Assembly: GCA_019637295.1 (NCBI GenBank)
Contig: JAHBVX010000008.1
Span: forward strand, 309,678-373,677
Origin: Polyangiaceae bacterium
GTDB lineage: Bacteria > Myxococcota_A > Polyangia > Polyangiales > Polyangiaceae
Length of the DNA stretch: 64,000 bases
Direction: 5' to 3'
Shown: piece after piece, positions 1 through 8,762 of the stretch
How positions within the stretch are numbered: position 1 is the first letter of the stretch
Layout of the letters: every line of letters begins with the position of its first letter
The notes under the pieces: generated by a model
Told to the model about the DNA's origin: nothing
Databases searched by the model: none
What the model saw: the letters and a program-made list of their open reading frames with translations, nothing else
Made by a program: the position numbers and the translations under genes

Positions 1-132
1 TGCCTGCGCGAACGCAGCCGACCCATGCGTCCTTGCAGGCGCAGCCTTGCATGTTTGCCTGGCGATCTTGCAGCGCGACACGCCCGCCTCGGGGCCCCAG
101 CTTTTCCTTGTACCCGAACCCAGGAGCTCAGC

Positions 133-1092
133 ATGACCCGACCCGAACCCCAGGCGCTCGAGGCCTCCATCCGGACCGACGATGGCTTTGCCGTGGCCGC
201 GCGGATCTACGAGCCGGCCGGCGCGCCACGCGCCAGCGTGGTCATCCACGGCGCCACCGCCGTGCCCCAGCGCTACTACCGCAGGTTTGCCGAGTACCTC
301 GCCTCGCGCGGGGCACGGGTGAGCACCTACGACTATCGCGGCGTGGGCGAGTCCAGGCCCATGTCGCTCGTCGACTTCCCCGCCAGCATGCGGGACTGGG
401 CCGAGCTCGATGCCCGGGCGGTGATTCGCTTCGCGGACCAGTCTTCGCCCGGATTGCCTCGCCTGTCCGTGGGCCACAGCTTCGGGGGGCAGCTCGTGGG
501 TCTGATCGACGAAGCTCGCGCGGTGGACTCCGCGCTGATGGTTGGGGCCCAACTCGGCTATGTTGCACACTGGCCGGTGCTCGAGCGAGCTCGACTTCAC
601 GCCGTGTGGAACCTGGCGATCCCCACGCTGAGCGCGCTGTACGGCTACGTCCCCGGACGCTTCGGGCTCAGCCAAGACCTACCTTCGGGGGTGGCGCGCG
701 AGTGGTCGCGTTGGTGTCGCTCACCGAACTACTTGATGGACCACGTGGAGGGTGCGCGCGAGCGCTTCGCGCGCTTCGATCGGCCGGTGCTGTTCTACAG
801 CTTCACGGACGACAGTTTTGCTCCCGAGGCGGCGGTCGACGCCCTGCTCGGCGCGCTCGACACGGCTCGGGTCAGCCATCGTCGCTACGCCCCCTCGGAG
901 CTGGGGCGCAAGGAAGTCGGCCACTTTGGCTTCTTCCGCGCGCAGGCCCAGAGTCGCTTGTGGAACGAGGCTGGCGAGTGGCTGGACGCCGCCGTCGAGC
1001 GACGACCAGTGCGGTTCGCCTCACACCGGCCTTCGGAGATCGAGATCAGCGCCAGCGACATTCACCTGGACCTACAGTTCGGGCGAGCTTGA
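133..1092 (+). CDS. Alpha/beta hydrolase (serine hydrolase family)
   Basis: Predicted cytosolic hydrolase of 319 residues with an alpha/beta-hydrolase fold. The nucleophile elbow GHSFGG puts the catalytic serine near residue 116. The acid is Asp226 or 227 in SFTDDSF and the histidine is His264 in EVGHFGFF, so the triad is complete and in the usual order. The ATG at 133 is chosen because AGGAG lies 6 nt upstream; the frame stays open upstream but loses hydrolase similarity. The substrate cannot be told; it resembles the broad alpha/beta-hydrolase proteins of myxobacteria and actinobacteria. The 3' end overlaps the convergent downstream gene by 21 bp. Confidence 0.85.
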   Translation: MTRPEPQALEASIRTDDGFAVAARIYEPAGAPRASVVIHGATAVPQRYYRRFAEYLASRGARVSTYDYRGVGESRPMSLVDFPASMRDWAELDARAVIRFADQSSPGLPRLSVGHSFGGQLVGLIDEARAVDSALMVGAQLGYVAHWPVLERARLHAVWNLAIPTLSALYGYVPGRFGLSQDLPSGVAREWSRWCRSPNYLMDHVEGARERFARFDRPVLFYSFTDDSFAPEAAVDALLGALDTARVSHRRYAPSELGRKEVGHFGFFRAQAQSRLWNEAGEWLDAAVERRPVRFASHRPSEIEISASDIHLDLQFGRA

Positions 1093-1968
1093 GTCCCAGG
1101 TCGCGTCCGCGCAGCAGCGAAACCCGGTCGAGTAGTCGTGGTAGTCGAACGGGTGGAAGATGGTGCGATAGTCGCAGCCTTCACCGTTTTGATAGGTGTC
1201 CATCAGGTACCCGCCGAAGAACACCCCGTCTGGATCGGCGACCCACTCGTGCAGGTTGCCGACCATGTCGAAGACCCCGTAGGCGTTGGTGCACTGCGCG
1301 AACGCGCCAGTGGGAAACACGCTGTGCGTCATCTCGTGCAGCCGAGGGTCGTTCATCCAGCGCGGATGCCACATCTCGAGCGGATCCTCGTCCGGTGGCG
1401 CGTGCTTCTTGAACAGCCGAACCACCGGGTGATTGTCCAGCGTTCGAAAGCGATCGTTGCACACGTTGGGGCGACGCCGATCGCCGTAGGGGTAGATGGT
1501 GCGAGCGGGGCCGCGACAGGCCGTGACCCACTCATCGATCTCGCACAGCCGCTTTCCCGCCCGCTGGCAGGCGACCTGCGCTTGCGCGCCGCTGATGTAC
1601 CCCTGCGGCTTCCTGCTCGCCACGCTGACCGCCACCACGCGGGACTCGAGCCCCGCTACCCGTTGGTTGCCCGGGTGCCGCCGGGGCGCCTCACCCGGCG
1701 TGACGAGCTCGATTGACGCTTCCCAGCGATCGATGCAGTACGCGCCGTGAGCTCGCCACACCAGGCTCATCGAGGGCCCGCAGCGCGGGGTGAGGCCCGG
1801 CTCCAACGACCGAGGCGCCGGCGCGGAGACGGCCGCTCCCGCGTCGGGCGCCGAAGCAGCGGGCGCGGGACTCTGGGGCTCTGCCCGGGCCGGAGTGTCG
1901 AGCGGGGCTGGTGCCGCACCGCAAGCGGTCAGCGCCGTCAGCAGCCCGAGCGCGGCTCCTCGCGTCAT
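1072..1968 (-). CDS. SUMF1/FGE-sulfatase-domain lipoprotein
   Basis: A 298-residue lipoprotein: short hydrophobic signal ending in LTAC, an Ala/Pro-rich linker to about residue 55, then a formylglycine-generating-enzyme-type fold. Recognisable stretches are CIDRWEAS, GKRLCEIDEW, YPYGDRRRPNVCNDRF, MVGNLHEWV and the terminal TGFRCC. The two active-site cysteines of true FGE are not in their expected context, so this is probably a binding or structural relative, not a sulfatase activator. The ATG at 1968 overlaps the stop of the upstream dehydrogenase as ATGA, suggesting translational coupling; a TTG at 1974 is the alternative. A second member lies at 57818-58792. Confidence 0.8.
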   Translation of the reverse strand: MTRGAALGLLTALTACGAAPAPLDTPARAEPQSPAPAASAPDAGAAVSAPAPRSLEPGLTPRCGPSMSLVWRAHGAYCIDRWEASIELVTPGEAPRRHPGNQRVAGLESRVVAVSVASRKPQGYISGAQAQVACQRAGKRLCEIDEWVTACRGPARTIYPYGDRRRPNVCNDRFRTLDNHPVVRLFKKHAPPDEDPLEMWHPRWMNDPRLHEMTHSVFPTGAFAQCTNAYGVFDMVGNLHEWVADPDGVFFGGYLMDTYQNGEGCDYRTIFHPFDYHDYSTGFRCCADATWDSSSPEL

Positions 1969-3131
1969 TCCCAACGCTCGGTCACGTCGATGCCGCGCGC
2001 GCGCACGGCCTGAACGAACGCGCCGAGCGGCACGGCCAACTCGCCCGGCAGCACGCCCTTGCGCTCGATCGCGCCGGCGCCCAGCATGTAGGCAATCGCC
2101 GCCGTAGGGTAGGCGGTCGTGCGCGCCATCGCCGAGTGACCCGTGCGCGCATCGTGGCGATCGACGAGCTCGAACACGAGACGCGTCTTCTTGCCGTTCT
2201 TCTTGCCGTCGAGCAGGATTCGCGCGAGCACCACGTCCGTGTCGTCGTCGGTCAGCGCGCGCTCCAGCAGCGCCTCGATCAGTTGCCGCGGCACCACCCC
2301 GCCGAGCGAGGTCTCACTGAGCAGCCCGAGGGCGGCCATGCCCGAGAAGGCGGCGAGGTGCCCCGGATAGCGGATCGTCTTGTAGTCGAGGTTTCGCACC
2401 CTGTCCTTCAGCGTGCGCGGCAGCGTCGACGCACCGCCGGACGTGTTGAAGGCCTCCAGTGTTCCGAAGGGGTATGGGAACTCGATCGTCTCTGGCTCGG
2501 TCAGGGAGCGCAGCCGGACGATCCTGCCGTCCCGCAGCGCCTCCGCCGGCTCCACGTACGCGTTGGTGAGGCCGCGGACGGCGGAGACGAGCTTGTAGTT
2601 CAGCGGCGGCTTGGGGTGCGCGGGCAGCCCGCCGACTCGGATCTTGATGGTGTCCACCGCCTCCAAGCGCTCCGTACCCCAGGCGGCGAGGAGGCAGGCC
2701 ATCCCGGGTGCAAGGCCGCAGTCGGGGATGATGGTGACGCGAGCGCGCTCCGCGTCTGCGTGCATGGCGAGCTGCTTCTCGACGACGAACAGGTTGCCGC
2801 CCAGATCGCAGGCGTGGGTGCGTGCCTCGATGGCTGCGCGGGTGATCTCGACGTTGAAGCGATAGTCCGCGCAGGAGAGCACGACGTCCCACGGCTCGAG
2901 CAACGACACCAGGCCGCTGGGCGAGTCGAGGTCGAAGGTCTTCGTCTCGATGGCGGGTGGCTTGCCATCACCCCGTGTCCGCTCCCAGAGCCGCAGAAGC
3001 TCGCTCGCAGCGTGCTCGGTGACGCTCGCGTCTCGGTCCATGAGCCCAACCGCCGTGACCCCAGGTTGCCGTCCCAGGTCCCAGGCAGCCGCCCGACCCA
3101 TCCTTCCTGCACCCACGACTAGCGCTCGCAT
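1965..3131 (-). CDS. Lysine 6-dehydrogenase (saccharopine dehydrogenase family)
   Basis: A 388-residue Rossmann oxidoreductase beginning MRALVVGAGRMGRAA, the NAD-binding loop. Family stretches such as IIPDCGLAPGM, EAFNTSGGASTL, YKTIRYPGH and MARTTAYPTAA match, from memory, the lysine 6-dehydrogenase of Geobacillus closely in order and length (about 385 residues). That enzyme oxidises L-lysine at the epsilon carbon to allysine. The divergent neighbour is an aldehyde dehydrogenase that could take allysine to 2-aminoadipate. The ATG at 3131 starts exactly at the Rossmann strand, so the longer upstream frame is not coding. A general saccharopine-dehydrogenase-like role is the fallback. Confidence 0.8.
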   Translation of the reverse strand: MRALVVGAGRMGRAAAWDLGRQPGVTAVGLMDRDASVTEHAASELLRLWERTRGDGKPPAIETKTFDLDSPSGLVSLLEPWDVVLSCADYRFNVEITRAAIEARTHACDLGGNLFVVEKQLAMHADAERARVTIIPDCGLAPGMACLLAAWGTERLEAVDTIKIRVGGLPAHPKPPLNYKLVSAVRGLTNAYVEPAEALRDGRIVRLRSLTEPETIEFPYPFGTLEAFNTSGGASTLPRTLKDRVRNLDYKTIRYPGHLAAFSGMAALGLLSETSLGGVVPRQLIEALLERALTDDDTDVVLARILLDGKKNGKKTRLVFELVDRHDARTGHSAMARTTAYPTAAIAYMLGAGAIERKGVLPGELAVPLGAFVQAVRARGIDVTERWE

Positions 3132-3261
3132 CGGATCGGCGTCTTTTAGCGCACCCGCCGCGTCCGACCCAAGTCCGTCTGGCGCGCTTGCCCTGGGTTG
3201 CCCGATTGATGACGGGTTTCCGCTTGATCGCCCACCGGCACCGGCGCATGGACCCGGAGCC

Positions 3262-4860
3262 ATGGATACGAAGCCGCAGGACGGTGGCCTCGGTGCCACT
3301 CTGGTTGCAAAGAATCGCATCGCCGGCGACGTGCGTGCGCCCCGGGACGTGTTCGAGCGTCGCAGCCCGGCCAATCGCGATGACGTCGTCACCATCGCGC
3401 CGATGTCCACTCGGGACGAGGTCTTCGAGGCGTGCGCGAAGGCGAAGGAGGCGTTTCGGTCCTGGTCGCGCACGCCGGCTCCCCAGCGCGCGCTGGTGCT
3501 CGGACGGCTCGCACGGCTGATGGTCGACAGTAAAGAGGGCTTGTCCCGCTTCGTCTCGCGCGAGATGGGCAAGCCCCTGCGCGAGGCCCGCGGCAGCGTG
3601 CAAGAGGCCATCGATACGGCCGAGTTCTTCCAGAGCGAAGGGCGCCGCCTGTACGGGCAGACCGTCCCCAGCGAGCTGCCCAACAAAGAGCTCTATACCT
3701 ACAGGCGCCCAATCGGAGTGTGCGCCATGATCACGGCCGGCAACTTCCCCATCGCGGTGCCGTCGTGGAAGATCATCCCGGCGCTGCTCACCGGCAACGT
3801 AGTGGTGTGGAAGCCGAGCGACGATGCCCCGGGGGTCGCCGAGTTGTTCGTCGACCTATGGCGTCGCGCGGGCTTGCCCGATGGCGTGATCAGCGTCGTG
3901 CACGGACGGGGGGCTGGCAGCGCCGGTGAGTACTTGGTCGAGGCCATCGACGCCGGTCTGATCGACAAGGTGAGCTTCACCGGCTCTACCGAGGTTGGGC
4001 GCAAGATCGGCGAGGTGTGCGGGAGAAATCTGCAGCTTCCGTCCCTCGAGCTCGGCGGCAAGAACCCGCTGGTGATCCTGGCGGACGCCGAGCTCGATCT
4101 GGCGGTCGAGGGTGCGCTGTGGGCATCCTTCGGCACCGGTGGGCAACGCTGCACGAGCGCGGGCAACATCATCGTGGACAAGCGCGTGATGGGCACCGTC
4201 AGGGATCAGCTGGTCAAGCGCGCTAGCTTGCTGAAGATCGGCAATCCGCTCGACGAAGGCATCGACTACGGTCCGATGATCAACGAGCGTTTCCTCGAGC
4301 GCTGGCTCGCACAACGTGCGGTAGGGGTGGACGATGGAGCGGAGCTGTTGCTGGACGGTCGCCGGATCACGCCGGGCGAGGAGCCTCCTGGCTTCATGGG
4401 TGACGCCAAGCGGGGTCTGTACGCGTCCCCGCGCATCTTCGGGCGGGTGAAGATGAGCATGCGCATCGCGCAGGAAGAGTGTTTCGGTCCCACCGTGAAC
4501 CTAGTCGAGGTGGACGGGCTGGAGGAGGCCATCGCTGCGGCGAACGGCACGCCCTATGGCCTGTCCAGCGCCATCTACACGCGGGACGCCAAGGCCATGC
4601 TGCGCTTCAAAGAAGAGATCCGCGCCGGGATGACGAGCGTGAACAACTCCACCACTGGAGCCGAGGCGCACCTGCCTTTCGGTGGCAACGGCCACAGCGG
4701 CAACGGCACGCGGGAGAGCGGTATCTGGGTGCTCGACGCCTACACCCGCTGGCAGGCCGTGAACGTCGATCTCGCCGGCAAGCTGCAGAAGGCGCAGATC
4801 GACTTGAGCGACTCGGGGCCTCCGGTCGCGCCCGACCTCTCCGGCCTGCTGCCGTCCTAG
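3262..4860 (+). CDS. Aldehyde dehydrogenase, candidate 2-aminoadipate semialdehyde dehydrogenase
   Basis: A 532-residue NAD(P)-dependent aldehyde dehydrogenase of normal family length. Key sites are the N-anchor around AGNFPIAVPSWK, the substrate glutamate in LELGGKNP (Glu263), and the catalytic cysteine in GQRCTS (Cys297), followed by EECFGPT and the C-terminal SGNGTRESG. It oxidises an aldehyde to the acid. It is transcribed divergently from the lysine 6-dehydrogenase across 130 bp, which suggests allysine as substrate, but this is inference from context. The ATG at 3262 has GGAG only 2 nt upstream, a tight spacing, yet it is the only ATG in frame near the family N-terminus. Confidence 0.85.
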   Translation: MDTKPQDGGLGATLVAKNRIAGDVRAPRDVFERRSPANRDDVVTIAPMSTRDEVFEACAKAKEAFRSWSRTPAPQRALVLGRLARLMVDSKEGLSRFVSREMGKPLREARGSVQEAIDTAEFFQSEGRRLYGQTVPSELPNKELYTYRRPIGVCAMITAGNFPIAVPSWKIIPALLTGNVVVWKPSDDAPGVAELFVDLWRRAGLPDGVISVVHGRGAGSAGEYLVEAIDAGLIDKVSFTGSTEVGRKIGEVCGRNLQLPSLELGGKNPLVILADAELDLAVEGALWASFGTGGQRCTSAGNIIVDKRVMGTVRDQLVKRASLLKIGNPLDEGIDYGPMINERFLERWLAQRAVGVDDGAELLLDGRRITPGEEPPGFMGDAKRGLYASPRIFGRVKMSMRIAQEECFGPTVNLVEVDGLEEAIAAANGTPYGLSSAIYTRDAKAMLRFKEEIRAGMTSVNNSTTGAEAHLPFGGNGHSGNGTRESGIWVLDAYTRWQAVNVDLAGKLQKAQIDLSDSGPPVAPDLSGLLPS

Positions 4861-4960
4861 CTGGGTCCGCCCCGGTCGCCGCCCGCGAGTCGCGTTGCAG
4901 ATCTGCGCTTGCAAGGTTGAAAAGTCGAACGGCGTTGGCCGTCCCCGGTCGCGGAGTTTC

Positions 4961-4977
4961 GCGGGCTTGAAGCCCGC
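4961..4977 (+). terminator. Inverted repeat, possible terminator
   Basis: A perfect 7-bp stem (GCGGGCT/AGCCCGC) with a 3-nt loop, about 100 nt after the aldehyde dehydrogenase stop. There is no T-run after it, so termination is only a guess; it could equally be a dispersed palindromic repeat. Confidence 0.3.
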
Positions 4978-5094
4978 TTGACCAGGCATGCGGAATGCAA
5001 GGTGCCCGGGTTGCTGGCTCTACCCATGAGCGCTCTTCCCCGCCCCCGCTCCGGTCCCGGCCGAGCTCGCGTCCTCGACAAGGTGCCTTACCGT

Positions 5095-5481
5095 ATGAGC
5101 GACCCTGCCCAGATCCTACTCGTCCTCCCCGACGCGCTGCTGCGGCAGCGGGTGAGGCGTGCGCTCTCGCGCGTCCACTGTGAGCTCATCGAGCTCGACT
5201 CGCCCGACGAGTTCATCAAGACACTCAACGGCGGTCGCTTCAAGCTCGTGATCGCCAGCGCGCAGCTGGGTCGTGAGAGCTGCTTGCAGGTCCTGGCCAA
5301 GGTTCGGCAAGCTGGCGACGGCACTCCGTTCCTGGTGCTCGGGAACAACAGCGGCTCCTCGTTCCGCGTCTTCGTCAGCGACGGAGAGGGCGTGGTGCTC
5401 TCGAGTCGTGTGCTCGACAGCGACAACCTCGGTCGCCTCGCCGACTCGTACGTCGCGCAGGGGCGCGCCAAGTCTCGCTGA
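5095..5481 (+). CDS. Degenerate response-regulator receiver domain protein
   Basis: A 128-residue stand-alone protein that looks like a CheY-type receiver: a hydrophobic first strand (ILLVLP), then alternating strands and helices. The third strand, which normally ends in the phospho-acceptor aspartate, reads FKLVIASAQLG, so the aspartate is replaced by Ala or Ser; the acidic pair after strand 1 is also missing. It therefore probably cannot be phosphorylated in the usual way and may act as a pseudo-receiver binding partner. The start at 5095 (MSDPAQ) is chosen because upstream sequence is not receiver-like. It lies convergent to a Ser/Thr kinase with a 27-bp gap. Confidence 0.55.
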   Translation: MSDPAQILLVLPDALLRQRVRRALSRVHCELIELDSPDEFIKTLNGGRFKLVIASAQLGRESCLQVLAKVRQAGDGTPFLVLGNNSGSSFRVFVSDGEGVVLSSRVLDSDNLGRLADSYVAQGRAKSR

Positions 5482-5508
5482 GCCTCGGGCTGACCGCGGA
5501 GCGCCAGC

Positions 5509-7020
5509 TCAGGGTCCCGAGGGCGGCGGAGCAGGCGTCTCCGTGGGGGCGGGGCCGGAGGCATCGGGTAGGTCTAGCCCCTTCATCACCTCGAGAGCTC
5601 GCTGCGCGCTGGGGCTGAGGCCATCGACTGCGGCGTCCTTCACGGCGCTGCGCCCCGCGTCGAGCGTGTCCGCGGGCGACGCTGCCGAGCTCGTCGGTCG
5701 GGCGTCCCGGGGGTCCTCGGAGCCGACGGGCTCGGCGACGGTGCTGCTCGGCTCACCCCCCGCGATGGGTACGCCGACCTTGCCGCCCGTGGCGCGCGGC
5801 CCGTCCACGACGGAGGTCGAAGTTGCCGATACCTCGTCGGCCACGTCGGGCGTGTTGCGCGCGAAGAGCAGCACGCCGGCTCCCGCGCCCAGCGCCAGAA
5901 ATAGCGCGGCCACGGCGAGGATCGCGCCGGGCCGCGGACCCGCCGGCGTGCTCTCTCGCAGCGCCTCGGCGATGGCGTCCTCGCCGGGCAGGGTTCGCGC
6001 GGTCCCCACGCTCGAGGGGCGCGCCCGCTGCAGCGTCGACTCAGGCGGGGGTGCCTCGATGGTCGGCGCGTCCACCCGCACGGTGGGTCCCTCGCTCTTC
6101 GCCTTCGGCGCGGCTCCCCACTCCTCGTCACCCTCGGGCACCGTGACTTGTACTTCTGCGGCGTCATCGAGCAAGACGTCGCGCAGGGTCTCAGCGAGCT
6201 CTCGCGCCGACTGGAACCTCGCCTCGGGCTCGCGCGCCGTCGCCCGCGCGAACCACTCGTCGAACCCCACCGGAACGGGGCCAATCTCCGACGGTATGGG
6301 TATGGGTCGGACGCAGATGGACAGCACCAAGTCGCCTAGCCCATCGCTCTCGAAAGGCCGCTTGCCCGTGAGGCACTCGAAGGCGATCACGCCCAAGGCC
6401 CACAGGTCCGTGCGGAAGTCGACCTCGCGATTGCCCTGGGCCTGTTCCGGGCTCATGTAGAACGGCGTCCCGAGCAGTGAGCCCGTGCGCGTGCGCTCAC
6501 CCTTGGGTCCAAGGGTAGCTGCAGAGACCTTCGCAACGCCGAAGTCGAGGACCTTGGCGATCTCGGCGTCCTCGTTCTGGACGAGAAACACGTTCTCCGG
6601 CTTCAGGTCTCGATGCACCACGCCGGCCTCGTGAGCGCGCGAAATGGCGCGGGCCACGTGGGTCAGGAGGCGTGCGGTGTCGGCGGGGGTCAACCGCTGC
6701 AAGCGCTTGATCCGCTGCGCGAGGGTCTCACCCTCGAGCAGCTCCATGACGATGTAGGGGAGTCCCTCGTCGATGCCGTAGTCGAAGATCTGAACCACGT
6801 GTGGGCTGCGAAGCGCCGCCGCGGACTGCGCTTCGCGCGTGAAACGAGCCAGCCCCTCCTCGTCCTTGGACATGTCCCGGTCGATGATCTTGACCGCGAC
6901 GGGCGCGCCGAGGACTAGGTGCTCCGCGCGCCAGATCTGCCCCATGCCGCCCTCGCCCAAGCGGGACTCTAGGCGATAGCGCCCCGACAACACGCGGTCG
7001 GGCTCGGGCGACACGGGCAT
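5509..7020 (-). CDS. Membrane Ser/Thr protein kinase (Hanks type)
   Basis: A 503-residue kinase. The catalytic domain spans about residues 14-285: GEGGMGQIW glycine loop, VAVKII lysine, HRDLKPEN catalytic loop, VLDFGVAK, and activation-segment GTPFYMSPEQ. A disordered Pro/Glu/Ala-rich stretch follows, then one transmembrane helix at about 366-388, then an outside tail of about 115 residues rich in Ala, Ser, Pro and Asp. All catalytic residues are present. The start at 7020 (MPVSPEPD) places the kinase domain right after the N-terminus as in the family. The tail carries no recognisable sensor domain, so its signal is unknown. Confidence 0.9.
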   Translation of the reverse strand: MPVSPEPDRVLSGRYRLESRLGEGGMGQIWRAEHLVLGAPVAVKIIDRDMSKDEEGLARFTREAQSAAALRSPHVVQIFDYGIDEGLPYIVMELLEGETLAQRIKRLQRLTPADTARLLTHVARAISRAHEAGVVHRDLKPENVFLVQNEDAEIAKVLDFGVAKVSAATLGPKGERTRTGSLLGTPFYMSPEQAQGNREVDFRTDLWALGVIAFECLTGKRPFESDGLGDLVLSICVRPIPIPSEIGPVPVGFDEWFARATAREPEARFQSARELAETLRDVLLDDAAEVQVTVPEGDEEWGAAPKAKSEGPTVRVDAPTIEAPPPESTLQRARPSSVGTARTLPGEDAIAEALRESTPAGPRPGAILAVAALFLALGAGAGVLLFARNTPDVADEVSATSTSVVDGPRATGGKVGVPIAGGEPSSTVAEPVGSEDPRDARPTSSAASPADTLDAGRSAVKDAAVDGLSPSAQRALEVMKGLDLPDASGPAPTETPAPPPSGP

Positions 7021-7093
7021 GACACCGCTCACGATAGCTCGGGCGGCGGCCCGACGCGGGGGCGTAACGAACGCCGGGGAAAAGATGCTGATT

Positions 7094-8020
7094 TCACGTG
7101 GTTCGCGCCAGATGGGTGGCGAGCTTCGCGATGGCCGCGGGCCGCGCGGCGTCCTCGGCCAGCAGCGGCAGCTCGGCGCGTGGCAGCTCCAGGGCTCGCA
7201 GTCGAACCAGACTCTCGTGCTGAACCTGCTCGCGAATGGCCCTGCGGATGCCGGCGGCGATGCCCTCGCTGCCGGGGGCATCGCGGTCCAGCGTCAGATC
7301 CGAGAGCAGCGACTTGCGCTCCTTCTCGGAGAACAGCGGCTCGATGACCCCGTTGATGACGAGGCGGGCTACCGGGAGCTTCAGCTCGCTCGAGAGGGCG
7401 TCGAGCAACTCGATCGTCTCGTTCGTCGGCATGTCTTCGGGCAACGTGACCACCACCACGCCGCTCTGATGCGGGTCCTGGAACTGTGTCCACGCCCGTT
7501 CGGCGTCCCGCCGCAAGAGACCCGGCGGGACGATCTCCACGATGACCTTGGGCACGCGCAGCATGTCGAGGCCGTGACCCGTCGCGGGGGCATCGAACAA
7601 CACCACGTCGAACCTCCGCCCACCGGAGGGATGCTCCTCCACCGAGTGGTACCAAGCCTTGCCCAGCATGGCCCACTCGAACAGGCCAGGTACGCCGGCG
7701 AAGAACGCGCGCACATACTTGTTGTCGAACACGGCTCCATAAATGGCTTCGCTCTTCAGCGCCATGCTGCCGTACTCCCGCAGCGCGGCCTCGGGCGTCA
7801 AGAGCACGCCAGAGATGCCGTCCGCGAGTGGGCGAACCTCGGGCTCGAGCGGCGGCGTCTCCATCAGCAGACTGATCCGCTCTTTGGCGTCACACGACGT
7901 GATCAGCACGCGCTTGCCGAGCGACGCCAAATGGCGCGCCAGCGCCACGGTGACCGTCGTCTTCCCGACGCCACCCTTGCCGGTCACGAACAGGAAGCGG
8001 CGCTCTTGCAGGGGGGTCAT
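7094..8020 (-). CDS. ArsA/GET3-like anion-transporting ATPase
   Basis: A 308-residue deviant-Walker ATPase. The P-loop GKGGVGKTT is at residues 14-22, with the signature lysine preceding it, and the switch region FDAPATGHGLDMLRVP is typical of ArsA/GET3-like proteins. Such proteins couple ATP hydrolysis to moving clients; in actinobacteria and myxobacteria short single-domain versions are common and their clients are largely unknown. There is no arsB or ars regulator nearby, so arsenite transport is not supported. The ATG at 8020 is chosen because the P-loop begins 13 residues later, as in the family. Confidence 0.85.
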   Translation of the reverse strand: MTPLQERRFLFVTGKGGVGKTTVTVALARHLASLGKRVLITSCDAKERISLLMETPPLEPEVRPLADGISGVLLTPEAALREYGSMALKSEAIYGAVFDNKYVRAFFAGVPGLFEWAMLGKAWYHSVEEHPSGGRRFDVVLFDAPATGHGLDMLRVPKVIVEIVPPGLLRRDAERAWTQFQDPHQSGVVVVTLPEDMPTNETIELLDALSSELKLPVARLVINGVIEPLFSEKERKSLLSDLTLDRDAPGSEGIAAGIRRAIREQVQHESLVRLRALELPRAELPLLAEDAARPAAIAKLATHLARTT

Positions 8021-8102
8021 GGCGGTGAGGTTCGCTCGGCTTGCGCCAGCACACCGAGCGGCGGTATCAAGGCAACGAAGGTCCGCGAGCCTAGCAGAAA
8101 CC

Positions 8103-8744
8103 ATGGGCACTACCGCTTGGATTTCGAGGCTGGTCGTCATCGGCCTGGCTGCCCTCGGGTGCGAACCCAAGCGCAGCCCGACCACTACGGACGCGACCGC
8201 GTCGGCGGGCGCCCCGGCGGCGACGCTGCCCGCGTCCACCGCTTCGGCGCCAAGCGCCGACCCGCTCCTCGGCCCGTTCGGCGCGAAGACGCCCATTCCC
8301 ACAGGCCCCGTGCTGGCGGTCCTGGCGGGCAAGGGGCTCGGGCCCATCCGCCTCACTGCGCTCGTCACTACCGTCGAGCGGCTGATGGACAAGCCATGTG
8401 AAGTGCGTGAGCCGACGCTGTGTCGCTACGTGACGCGCGCCGCCGACTTCACGCTGGATGGCGACACACGCGTGACCAGGATTCACGTCCATCGCGTCGG
8501 GCGCTCAGCGGGCAAGGATGGACACTACGGAGTGTTCAACGGCGCCATTCCTCCGGATCTTCAGTTCGGCATGCTGCCCGAAGCCATCCAGGAGCACCTC
8601 GGCAAGCCCGTGCGCGTCGAGCGAGGGAACGCGGGCGCACACCCGGCGACGGCCGAGCAACACGAGTATGACGGCATGGTCCTCGAGTACGACGTCATGC
8701 CGAGCGGCCAGAGCGTGCTGGGCGGCGTACGCATTCCCCGCTGA
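8103..8744 (+). CDS. Hypothetical lipoprotein
   Basis: A 213-residue protein with an N-terminal hydrophobic segment ending LAALGC, consistent with a lipoprotein signal, although the residues before the Cys fit the lipobox only weakly. An Ala/Thr/Ser/Pro-rich linker to about residue 60 leads to a small domain with paired cysteines (CEVREPTLC). I do not recognise the domain. The ATG at 8103 is just ahead of the signal peptide; longer upstream frame is antisense to the ATPase promoter region. It is convergent with ribBX with an 18-bp gap. Confidence 0.65.
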   Translation: MGTTAWISRLVVIGLAALGCEPKRSPTTTDATASAGAPAATLPASTASAPSADPLLGPFGAKTPIPTGPVLAVLAGKGLGPIRLTALVTTVERLMDKPCEVREPTLCRYVTRAADFTLDGDTRVTRIHVHRVGRSAGKDGHYGVFNGAIPPDLQFGMLPEAIQEHLGKPVRVERGNAGAHPATAEQHEYDGMVLEYDVMPSGQSVLGGVRIPR

Positions 8745-8762
8745 CGCTCGGCGAGGCGCGGC

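Noticed and set aside
1911..3122. 403-codon open frame on the plus strand
   Set aside because: Mirror of the lysine dehydrogenase gene; composition is Arg/Gln/His-rich with no domain, as expected from GC-skewed codons.
7019..8401. 460-codon open frame on the plus strand
   Set aside because: Antisense to the ArsA-like ATPase, which has a full P-loop and family motifs.
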